From assembly GCA_016709225.1 (NCBI GenBank), contig JADJEE010000001.1:62001-126000 (forward strand): DNA of 64,000 bases, in the 5' to 3' direction. The DNA comes from Deltaproteobacteria bacterium. GTDB lineage: Bacteria > Myxococcota_A > Polyangia > Nannocystales > Nannocystaceae. Position numbers and translations under genes: made by a program. Below, piece by piece: positions 52,885-60,232 of this stretch. The first letter of the stretch is position 1; the number at the start of each line of letters is the position of its first letter. Under the pieces are notes generated by a model that was not told where the DNA came from, made no database searches, and was given only the letters and a program-made list of their open reading frames with translations.

Positions 52885-53922
52885 GTGGCCGCGCCGATCC
52901 GAGTGTTGCTCGATGCGATGGGGGGCGACCACGCGCCCGCCGAGACGATCGCGGCCGCGGCCGAGATCAGTCGCACCACCGAGATCCACGTGGTGCTGTG
53001 CGGCGACCCCGACGCGATTGCGGCCGGTCTCGCGCGCCACGAGCACGCCGCCGAACGCGTCGAGGTCCTGCCCGCCAGCGGGGTCATCGGCATGGACGAG
53101 AAGCCCCGCGAGGCGCTCGAGGCCAAGCCCGACGCGTCGCTGTGCGTGGCGATGCGAGGACTGCGGGACGGCCGCGCGGACGCGTTGGTGTCGGCCGGCT
53201 CGACCGGCGCGCTGGTGTTGGCGGCCGCAACCTGGGTGCCGCGCATCGAGGGCATCGATCGCGCCGCGCTGGCTGCGGTCTACCCCACGCCCGAGCGTGG
53301 TGCCAACCGCGACCGCTTCGCGCTGATGCTCGACGTCGGCGCGACCGTGCACTGCCGTCCGAAGGACCTGCTGTTCTTTGCGTACATGGGCCACGCGTAC
53401 GCCAGTCGCATCAGCAAGGTCGAGCGGCCCAGCATCGGGCTGCTGAACATGGGCAGCGAGGCGACCAAGGGCGGCGAGACGTTGGTCGAGGCGCACCGCC
53501 TGCTCTCGGGGGAGTAGCGGCTCGGCTTCGTCGGCAACATCGAGGGCAACGACATCCCGCTGGGCAAGGTCGACGTCGTGGTGTGTGAAGGGCTGCTGGG
53601 CAACGTGACCCTGAAGATGGCCGAGGGCACCGGTGAGCTGTTCCGCAACCTCGGGCGCTGGGCGTTCAAGCAGAGCCTGCTGTGGAAGCTCGGGCTGCTG
53701 CTGCTCTCGGGAGGTCTGCGTCGCCTCAAGCAGGTTACCGACTACAGCGAGTACGGCGGCGCACCGCTGCTGGGGTTCGCGCGCCCGATCCTGAAGGCCC
53801 ACGGCCGCAGCAGCGCGCGAGCGATCGGCAACGCCATCAAGGTCGCGGCCAAGGCCGCGCGCGACGGGGTCTGCGAGGAGATCGCGCGCTCGGTCGCCGA
53901 CTTCGAGGCGCGGCAGGGCTGA
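52885..53922 (+). pseudogene. plsX: Phosphate acyltransferase PlsX, interrupted by an in-frame TAG
   Basis: PlsX makes acyl-phosphate from acyl-ACP for phospholipid synthesis. From the GTG at 52885 the frame reads VLLDAMGGDHAP, SAGSTGALV, a long central block ending LNMGSEATKGGETLVEAHRLLSGE, then TAG (53515-53517), and continues in the same frame with RLGFVGNIEGNDIPLGKVDVVVCEGLLGNVTLK to a TGA at 53920. Both halves match PlsX throughout. Only one codon is wrong; the restored length (345 residues) is normal. This is a substitution, not a frameshift. PlsX is usually essential unless PlsB is present, so either a sequencing error or recent inactivation must be considered. Confidence 0.88.
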
Positions 53923-53923
53923 C

Positions 53924-54714
53924 GTGGCCACGACCGTGCTGCCCGACGACCCGCGGCTGGCGCTGTTGCGTGGGCTCGGTCGCGGCGCGGCCAGCAGCGC
54001 CGACGTGCTCGTGCTCGAGGGCGAGCTGGTGCTCGCGCGTGCGCGTGCGGCCGGCGTCGTGCCCAGTCTCGTGGTCGCCGCGGCCAGCGTTGCCGAGCGC
54101 CTCCGCCCTTCGACGCGCGCACGCAGGTGCTGACCATGGACGAGCGTGCGATCGGCGAGCTCGCCGGCTTCGAGTTCCATCGCGGTGTGTTGGCGGTCGC
54201 CGAGCGGCCGGCCGCGACGCCCCCGAACGCCGCGATCGCAGCGCTGCACGAGCGCCCGCGGCTGCGTCTGCTCGCACTCGATCGCATCGCCGATGCCGCC
54301 AACCTCGGCGCCGTGCTGCGCTGCGCGCGGGCGTTCGACATCGGTGCGGTGCTGCTGGGGCCGGGCTGCGCGGACGCGTGGTCGCGTCGCTGCCTACGGG
54401 CCTCGATGGGCCATGGGCTGTCGCTGTCGTGCTCGCGGGTGGACGATCTCGCGGCCGCAATGCAACGATGCCGCGTCGTGCTGCCGGGGTTGCGGTGGTG
54501 GTCCACCCGCGGCGACGGCGACGCGCCCCCGCTGGGCACGATTGCGGCACCCGATCGACTCGGCCTCGTGCTCGGCAACGAGGGCGACGGCGTATCGACG
54601 GCGGTCACCACCGCCTGCGACGCCGCCGTGCGCATCGCGATGGCCGCCGAGGTCGACTCGCTCAACGTCGGCGCCGCCGCTGCGGTGCTGTTGTGGGCGC
54701 TGCGGATGGCCTAG
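53924..54714 (+). pseudogene. SpoU/TrmH-family RNA 2'-O-methyltransferase, frameshifted
   Basis: The GTG at 53924 begins one base after the plsX stop, so the genes are co-transcribed. The first frame encodes the substrate-binding-like start (RGAASSADVLVLEGELVLARARAAGVVPSLVVA). Near 54104-54110 it shifts: the downstream frame from about 54106 reads PFDARTQVLTMDERAIGELAGFEFHRGVLAV and the SpoU knot (LALDRIADAANLGAVLRCARAFDIGAVLL, LVLGNEGDGVS, DSLNVGAAAAVLLWAL). One added base in the CGCCC run would restore it. The enzyme would methylate a ribose of tRNA or rRNA using SAM. The motif NEGDGVS replaces the usual NExxGxS, close to consensus. Confidence 0.82.
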
Positions 54715-54733
54715 CAGCCCGAACGCGCCGCGC

Positions 54734-55615
54734 TCACGGCACGTGGATCTCGACGAACTCGTACACGAAGTTGCCGGCGCCGGTGGGGTCGGCGACCTCG
54801 GAGATGAAGGGCACGCCCGGGGTCCCGCCGCTGGCGGTGCTCGAGCCCGGGGTCGCGTCGTCGTTGGGGAACAACGTCACGTCCCACGCGGCCGCACCGT
54901 TGCCGTCGGCGTCGTTGCGGGCGCTCCCGGTCGACAGGTCGAGTGCCGGCGTCGGGCCATCGACCAAGGTGGTGTCGGGCATGCGCAGCGCGTAGGTCTC
55001 GGCGCCGTTGATGCTGGGGAACTGGTCGATGCCGTCGAGGTACGTCACGTCGCTGCCCCAGTTCACCGCCCAGAAGTTCTGGAACGCGCCGGGGGAGGCG
55101 TTGCGACCGATCACCAGGGTGCCACCCGAGGACACGACGGTGCCATCGGGGATCACGAACTCGCGATCCGACGCGGTCTGCACCACGACCCAGCCCGAGA
55201 GATCCACGTCCTGTCCGACGCCGGAGTCCATGCCCCCGTCGCTCGAGCTCGAGCCGGCCTCGGTGGTCACGCCGCCCGAGCTGCCGCTGCCTTCGCTGCT
55301 GGCGTCGGTCGGGTCGCCGGTGCTCGCGTCGGATGTCGCCGGCGCGGTGGTGCCCGAATCCGCCGCCGTGGCGTCGCCGGTCAGCGAGGTCGCGGGTGCG
55401 TCGTCGGATCCACCGGTCTCGCCGGTGCCGGTCTCGGCCTCGCCCGCGCTCACGGTCACCGACGCGGTGCCACCGTCGTCGGAGCTCTCTGCACCGCCGA
55501 TGTCGTCACCGTCGCCGACGAAGCGGCTCATGGGCGCGCCCGCACACGCGGAGATCACCGTGGAGATCGCGGTGAGCCGCAGGGCATCGCGGAGCAATGG
55601 GTTCGTCGGGCGCAT
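54734..55615 (-). CDS. Lipoprotein with lamin-tail-like domain
   Basis: 293 residues from the ATG at 55615 (GAGGAG at good spacing). The signal peptide ends in VISAC|A. A long Thr/Ser/Asp/Gly linker (~residues 35-140) follows. Then comes a domain whose pattern DVDLSGWVVVQTASDREFVIPDGTVVSSGGTLVIGR resembles the bacterial lamin-tail (LTD) fold, which sits in secreted nucleases and surface proteins. The final ~60 residues (VYEFVEIHVP) complete a beta-sandwich. No enzyme domain accompanies it. TACGGT lies 18 bases upstream, and the promoter region is shared with the divergent pncB. Confidence 0.7.
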   Translation of the reverse strand: MRPTNPLLRDALRLTAISTVISACAGAPMSRFVGDGDDIGGAESSDDGGTASVTVSAGEAETGTGETGGSDDAPATSLTGDATAADSGTTAPATSDASTGDPTDASSEGSGSSGGVTTEAGSSSSDGGMDSGVGQDVDLSGWVVVQTASDREFVIPDGTVVSSGGTLVIGRNASPGAFQNFWAVNWGSDVTYLDGIDQFPSINGAETYALRMPDTTLVDGPTPALDLSTGSARNDADGNGAAAWDVTLFPNDDATPGSSTASGGTPGVPFISEVADPTGAGNFVYEFVEIHVP

Positions 55616-55633
55616 CGGGGTCTCCTCGGGCAC

Positions 55634-55639
55634 ACCGTA
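55634..55639 (-). promoter_or_regulatory. -10-like element TACGGT upstream of the lamin-tail lipoprotein gene
   Basis: Minus-strand TACGGT ends 18 bases before the ATG at 55615 and leaves a short leader that includes the GAGGAG ribosome site. Confidence 0.4.
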
Positions 55640-55829
55640 GTGCTCCCAGGACGTACATGGGTTCGCGGGGTTGCGCGGGTTCGGCCGTGTGCTCGCTCAT
55701 GGGCGCGATACGGCCCCCAATGGGCCCTGGCAGCGCGAATTCGACGACGCGTCCGCACGCGGTCCCGGCCGCGTGGGCCGCCCTCGGGCGGCGGCCGACG
55801 CGGATTTGTGGCACACCCGAAAGGTCGGC

Positions 55830-57344
55830 GTGGGGCGAGCCACCGCGCCTGAGGTCGTCCCCCCGCGAAAGCCCGCCACATTGTCCACGCCCCTGCTCAC
55901 GGATGCCTACAAGTTCTCGATGGCACAGGCGGGCTTTCCGCTGCGGCGCGAGACGTTCTACTTCTCGTTTCGTCGCGGCGGCCTGCAGTACATCCCGATC
56001 GATCTCGTCGCCGAGGTGCGCAGCCTGCTGGCGGACCTCGTGGGGACCGACGCCGATCACAGCTTCGCCCGCAATCATGGCTACGGCTTCACCGATGCGA
56101 TGTCGACCGCGCTGCTCAACCCCGCGGCGGTCGAGATCGAGGCGGTGCCCAAGGGCGCGTGGGTGTGCGAGCGCGAGCCGATCCTGACCATCACGGGCCC
56201 GAGCTTCCTGGTGTCGTGGCTCGAGCCGATGCTGCTGTGGCTCAACCATCCCATCCAGCTCGCGACCGCGCTGCGCAGCGTCGATGGTCCCATCGATCCA
56301 GCGTGGGTGACCGCGACCTGCAATCAGCACGCCGCCCTCATCCGTGCGGCGCTCGCGGCCGCGGGGCGCAGCGACGTCGAGGTCGTGCACGAGCAGGACG
56401 CCTACGCTGCGCGCGTGCGCGAGACCGTGCGCGCGTTGGTCGGCGCGGTGGGCGACGCCGATCGGGTGTTCGAGGTCGGCATGCGCTCGGCGGTGTGTCC
56501 CGAGCAGCACCGGCTCGCACTGCAGGCTTGCCTCGCCGAGGGTGTCACGCGAACCAGCAACGTCGCCCTCGCGCACGAGCTCGGCATGATTCCGGTCGGC
56601 ACGATGGGCCACGAGCACGTGCAGCGCTGGGGTGCCGATCTGCCGGCGTTCCAGGCCATGCGGGACATGCGGAGCTCGGCCCCGAGCTACCTGCTCGATA
56701 CCTTCGACACCATGGGCTCCGGCATCAAGGCCGCCGTCGCGGTCATGCGCGAGCGTGCGCACGCGTGCGCGATCCGCTACGACTCCGGCAACAAGTTCAT
56801 CCAGTACCTGCACGCCTGCGAGCTGCTGCGGGAGGAGGGGCTCGAGCCGACCCACGTGCTCGAGGACGGGCTCGACCTGGAGGCGACGGTGCACTTCGAG
56901 CGGCTGCGCGAGTTCACGGGCTGGTCCGAGCGCGCGCAGGTCTATGGCTACGGCGGCTCGATCGTCGCCGCGCCGATGAGCAACCCCTTCACCCGTGACC
57001 GCGTGAGCGCGGTGTTCAAGCTCAGCCAGACCGGCAACGAGCCGCGCATGAAGTTCGGCAACGAGACCGGCGCGGGCAAGCAGAGCGTACCCGGCCGGCC
57101 GGTCGCGTGGCGACGGCTGCGGGGCGAAGGCCCGGTCGGCATCATCGGCCAGGCCGGCGAGACCCCGCCGGAGAACTATCTGAGCCTCGCCGACGAGCCC
57201 GATGCGCTCGAGCGGCTGCGACTGTGCAACGTGCTCGACCTGCGGCGTGCGCTGCAGGTGCCCCCCGGCGACCGCGTGGTGCGGCTGTCGCCCGCGACCC
57301 AGGCGCTGGTCGCCCGGGTGCGCGCCAACATGCCCGCACTGTGA
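55830..57344 (+). CDS. pncB: Nicotinate phosphoribosyltransferase
   Basis: 504 residues from a GTG at 55830 with an AAGG site; a TTG at 55881, nearer to the usual family start, is an alternative (487 residues). It converts nicotinate and PRPP to nicotinate mononucleotide in the Preiss-Handler NAD salvage route. Diagnostic segments: LLTDAYKFSMAQAGFP, FSFRRGG, EREPILTITGPSFLVSWLE, GMRSAVCPEQHRLALQ, GMIPVGTMGHEHVQRWG (active-site His), DTFDTMGSGIKAAVAVM, IRYDSGNKFIQYL, GETPPENYLSLADEPDALERL. The nicotinamidase gene follows 30 bases downstream, so the pair forms a complete nicotinamide-to-NaMN module. Confidence 0.93.
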   Translation: MGRATAPEVVPPRKPATLSTPLLTDAYKFSMAQAGFPLRRETFYFSFRRGGLQYIPIDLVAEVRSLLADLVGTDADHSFARNHGYGFTDAMSTALLNPAAVEIEAVPKGAWVCEREPILTITGPSFLVSWLEPMLLWLNHPIQLATALRSVDGPIDPAWVTATCNQHAALIRAALAAAGRSDVEVVHEQDAYAARVRETVRALVGAVGDADRVFEVGMRSAVCPEQHRLALQACLAEGVTRTSNVALAHELGMIPVGTMGHEHVQRWGADLPAFQAMRDMRSSAPSYLLDTFDTMGSGIKAAVAVMRERAHACAIRYDSGNKFIQYLHACELLREEGLEPTHVLEDGLDLEATVHFERLREFTGWSERAQVYGYGGSIVAAPMSNPFTRDRVSAVFKLSQTGNEPRMKFGNETGAGKQSVPGRPVAWRRLRGEGPVGIIGQAGETPPENYLSLADEPDALERLRLCNVLDLRRALQVPPGDRVVRLSPATQALVARVRANMPAL

Positions 57345-57374
57345 CGCGCCGATCCACCGACGAAAGGTCCCGCC

Positions 57375-58058
57375 ATGAAGAGCATCATCGTCGACGTCGA
57401 CAGCCAACGTGACTTCATGCTGCCCGACGGGGCGCTGTTCGTCGCCGCGGATGCCATGGTGCGCATGGCGATCGCGCGGGTCTTGCAGCACGCGCAGCGC
57501 GAGGGGCAGCCGATCCTCGGCTCGGTCGACTCCCACGCGTGGGACGCCTGGGAGTTCCAGCCCAACGGTGGCCCATTCCCGCCGCACTGCATCAAGGGCT
57601 CACCGGGGTGGCTGCGGGTCTTCCACGACGTGCCCAAGCGGACCCGCTTCGTGCCGATGCAGGGGGTCGACGGTGGTGTGCACAACCTCGTGGGCGAGCG
57701 CAGCAAGGGCGCCGGCAACCGCACGCTCGACGCCGATGCGCTGGCCGCCGAGGCGCTCGATGGCGTCGGTGTGTACTTCGAGAAGGAGGTCTACTCGCTG
57801 TTCGCGAACCCGGCCGCGGCGCCCGTCGTCGCGGCGCTCGTGCAGGCGCTGGGGGGCGTGGAGGCCGTGCGATTCGACGTGATCGGGTACTGCACCGGTG
57901 GCTACTGCGTCGATGCGGCCGCCACGGGGCTGCGCAAGCTCGGCTACAACGTCCGGGTGCTCGCGTACGCGACCGCGCCGATCGGGGGCGCCAGCGCAGC
58001 GGATCGCTCGGCCGCCGATCTGCAGGCCCAGGGCATCGAGTGGGTCATCGCGCCGTAG
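57375..58058 (+). CDS. pncA: Nicotinamidase (isochorismatase superfamily)
   Basis: 227 residues; GAAAGG lies eight bases upstream. It hydrolyses nicotinamide to nicotinate, which the adjacent pncB product uses. The catalytic triad is recognisable: Asp in VDVDSQRDFMLPDGAL, Lys in YFEKEVYSLF, and Cys in IGYCTGGYCVDAAATGLRKLG. A metal-binding set is plausible at DSHAWDAWEF and HCIKGSPGW. The Trp/His motif SHAWDAWEF differs from the classical PncA (DWHP) pattern, so it belongs to the nicotinamidase-related branch. Substrate assignment rests partly on the neighbour. Confidence 0.87.
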   Translation: MKSIIVDVDSQRDFMLPDGALFVAADAMVRMAIARVLQHAQREGQPILGSVDSHAWDAWEFQPNGGPFPPHCIKGSPGWLRVFHDVPKRTRFVPMQGVDGGVHNLVGERSKGAGNRTLDADALAAEALDGVGVYFEKEVYSLFANPAAAPVVAALVQALGGVEAVRFDVIGYCTGGYCVDAAATGLRKLGYNVRVLAYATAPIGGASAADRSAADLQAQGIEWVIAP

Positions 58059-58065
58059 TCGAAGC

Positions 58066-58102
58066 GCGCCGCCCCCACCCCACGTGGGTGGGGTGAGGGC
58101 GC
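58066..58102. terminator. Hairpin between convergent pncA and Spy-like genes
   Basis: CACCCCAC, loop GTGG, GTGGGGTG forms an 8-bp stem (58076-58095), extended by GCGCC/GGCGC outside it. It starts eight bases after the pncA stop and ends 13 bases before the opposing stop, so it could serve both genes. No T-run. Confidence 0.6.
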
Positions 58103-58114
58103 TGCGCTCGCGGG

Positions 58115-58753
58115 CTACTGCGCGAAGCGACGCGCACGCTTCTGCTTGCCCTTGGTGCCCTTGCTGGCCTTGCCAGCGCCGGTGCTGACGGCCTTGGCCT
58201 TGCCAGTGGGGCCCTTGCCGCGCGTGGCGGCGTCGCGCTTGCCGTGCTTACCCTTGCCGCCGCTGCCGTGGCCACCGAAGACGGCCCGCATGCCGCGGCT
58301 CTCGATCATCGCGGCGAGCTTGGTGCGCTGCGTGGGGTCGAGCATCGCGTTCAGCTCGACGAGGCCCTTGGCCATCGCAGCGTCGCGATCACGCTGCGCC
58401 TCGTGACGCTTCGCCAACAGCGCCTCGACCTTTGCGGCGTCGAGCTTGCCGCTGCGGACCATGCTCGCGAGCTCGCGCTGTGCGGCCTCGCGGTCCGCCT
58501 TGCCCGCCGCGTTGCGCTCGTGCAGCGACGTACGCAGCGCAGCGATCTCGGCGGCCTGAGCGTCGGTGCAGGCCAGCGCCTCGCAGAGTCCACCGACGCG
58601 GCCCTGGGCCTTGGCCTTGCCGGGCCGGGCGGCGTCGGCGGGGGCGACCACGTTGGTGGTGTCGGCGCTCGCGAGCGATGCGGCGCGACCATCCGCGGCA
58701 ACGAGCGAGAGCAGCGCAGTGGTGACGATGAGGGGCAGGCGGGCGAAGAACAT
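58115..58753 (-). CDS. Periplasmic Spy/CpxP-like protein
   Basis: 212 residues from the ATG at 58753, with AAGGA nine bases upstream. The signal peptide ends near AADGRA. Residues ~55-150 form the antiparallel helical fold of Spy/CpxP proteins, with two LTxxQ-like motifs (CTDAQAAEIAALRTSLHERN; LDPTQRTKLAAM). The long C-terminal tail is rich in Lys/Gly/Arg (GKGKHGKRDAATRGKGPTGK), unlike classical Spy. Relatives act as ATP-independent chaperones or metal-stress sensors in the periplasm. The basic tail could bind acidic surfaces or RNA/DNA in the envelope. Convergent with pncA. Confidence 0.75.
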   Translation of the reverse strand: MFFARLPLIVTTALLSLVAADGRAASLASADTTNVVAPADAARPGKAKAQGRVGGLCEALACTDAQAAEIAALRTSLHERNAAGKADREAAQRELASMVRSGKLDAAKVEALLAKRHEAQRDRDAAMAKGLVELNAMLDPTQRTKLAAMIESRGMRAVFGGHGSGGKGKHGKRDAATRGKGPTGKAKAVSTGAGKASKGTKGKQKRARRFAQ

Positions 58754-58957
58754 TGTCTTGTCCTTCCTTTCGCTGGCCTTCGACGGCAGCACGTCGCGCT
58801 CCAATCGTCGTGGCTTCGAAAACCGACCCGCCTTCGTGGTAAGCCGCGGGTCAACCGCCGGCGAAGCGATGCGCGCAGGCTTTGCTGAAGCGCCGTCGCG
58901 GCCGCCGACGACACGACGGTCGCATCGCGCGGGGCATCAGGCCACACTTGGGTGGTC

Positions 58958-59434
58958 ATGCCCGCCGATGCGATGCCCCTGGTGATGGAAGTGATGACCC
59001 GTGAGGTCTTCGCGGTCGCCCCTGACACGAGCCTCGAGACTGCGGCGCGCCTGCTGACCGAGCGCCGCGTCAGCGGCGCGCCGGTGATCGACGCGCAACA
59101 TCGCGTCGTCGGGGTCATCAGCCTCTCCGATCTCGCCGATCCCGATCGCACGCCGTCGGAGGATCCCGGCTACCCCGTGTTCTACCGCGTCACCGACGGC
59201 TGGACCGACGAACTCGGCGACCACGCGTGGTCACGGCCAGGCTGCGTGCGCGATCTGATGACCGCGGCGGTGATCTCGGTGCCCGCGGACGCCACGGTGG
59301 TGGAGGCCGCGAATCGCATGCTGCAGCTCGGTGTGCATCGCCTGCTGGTGGTGCACGGCGAGCGGCTCTCGGGTGTCGTCAGCACCGTCGATCTGCTGCG
59401 GGCGTTCGCGCGTCTGCACGGCGGCGACGGGTGA
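58958..59434 (+). CDS. CBS-domain protein
   Basis: 158 residues from the ATG at 58958 (a GTG at 58952 is possible). Two CBS motifs form a Bateman pair: VMEVMTREVFAVAPDTSLETAARLLTERRVSGAPVIDAQHRVVGVISLSDL and VRDLMTAAVISVPADATVVEAANRMLQLGVHRLLVVHGERLSGVVSTVDLLRAF. Such pairs bind adenine nucleotides and regulate a partner. The extended loop between them (SEDPGYPVFYRVTDGWTDELGDHAWS) is typical of stand-alone bacterial CBS proteins. It lies convergent to the response-regulator gene. The partner is unknown. Confidence 0.86.
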   Translation: MPADAMPLVMEVMTREVFAVAPDTSLETAARLLTERRVSGAPVIDAQHRVVGVISLSDLADPDRTPSEDPGYPVFYRVTDGWTDELGDHAWSRPGCVRDLMTAAVISVPADATVVEAANRMLQLGVHRLLVVHGERLSGVVSTVDLLRAFARLHGGDG

Positions 59435-59446
59435 GGCCGCGGCACG

Positions 59447-60175
59447 TCACGAGCGGCGCTCGACGTCGAAGCGGTAGCCGATCCCTCGAACCGCGCGGAT
59501 GTTGAAGCCGCACCCCTCGCGCCAGCCGAGCTTGCGCTTGAGGCTGGAGATGAAGTTGTCGACCGTGCGCTGCTCGACGACGATGCCGGTGCCCCACACG
59601 CGATCGAGGATGGTCTCGCGCGCGAGCGCCTCGCCGACGTGATCGACCAGACATACCAGCAGGTCGAACTCGGTGCGGGTGAGCTCGATCTCCTTGCCGC
59701 CGCGGGTCACGACGCGGGCCTTGCGATCGATGCTGATGTCGGCGATGCGGTCAGGTCGTGCGGTCGGGGCGGGTGCGGCTGCCGAGCTGCCGCGCCGAGC
59801 CAACGCGCCGACCCGCGCGAGAAGCTCGCGGAAGCGGTAGGGCTTCGCGAGGTAGTCGTCCGCGCCGGAGTCGAAGCCGCGCACGATGTCGTCCTCCAGC
59901 GTGCGTGCGGTCAGCATCAGGATGCCGGCCTGGCAGCCGGCCTGACGTAGCTGCTTGCAGATCGAGTAGCCGTCGCCGTCGGGCAGCATGATGTCGAGCA
60001 CGACCACCGCGAAGCTGCGCACCGCGGCGGCCTGCAGCGCAGCCGCGGCCCCGGCGACCGCGTGCACGCCGTAGCCCTCCTCGGTGAGGTTGTCGGCCAG
60101 GGCGAGTCGCAGGTTCTCGTCGTCCTCGACGACCAGGACCTGCACGGCCGCGTTGTGTTCGCCGGTGGGCGTCAT
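59447..60175 (-). CDS. OmpR/PhoB-family response regulator
   Basis: 242 residues from the ATG at 60175. The receiver domain has acidic pocket VEDDENL, phospho-acceptor D61 (VVVLDIMLPDGDG), Thr in MLTARTLEDD, and Lys in YLAKPYRFREL. The C-terminal ~100 residues form an OmpR winged helix (ELTRTEFDLLVCLVDHVGEALARETILDRVWG, then VDNFISSLKRKLG and GIGYRF). It is the last gene of the vWA-kinase-regulator operon on the minus strand and starts 57 bases after the kinase stop. TGCTACGCT lies within that gap, so it may also have its own promoter. Confidence 0.93.
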   Translation of the reverse strand: MTPTGEHNAAVQVLVVEDDENLRLALADNLTEEGYGVHAVAGAAAALQAAAVRSFAVVVLDIMLPDGDGYSICKQLRQAGCQAGILMLTARTLEDDIVRGFDSGADDYLAKPYRFRELLARVGALARRGSSAAAPAPTARPDRIADISIDRKARVVTRGGKEIELTRTEFDLLVCLVDHVGEALARETILDRVWGTGIVVEQRTVDNFISSLKRKLGWREGCGFNIRAVRGIGYRFDVERRS

Positions 60176-60205
60176 CCGGTGCCTCGCGTGGGGACGATGG
60201 GCGCA

Positions 60206-60214
60206 AGCGTAGCA
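60206..60214 (-). promoter_or_regulatory. Extended -10-like element TGCTACGCT upstream of the response regulator gene
   Basis: Minus-strand TGCTACGCT ends 30 bases before the ATG at 60175. It may provide regulator synthesis independent of the kinase. Confidence 0.45.
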
Positions 60215-60232
60215 GAAGCCGCGCCGCGCGGG

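Noticed and set aside
53515..53517. TAG in plsX as evidence for amber recoding
   Set aside because: Many intact genes in the window end with TAG, and no suppressor tRNA or pyrrolysine genes are seen here.
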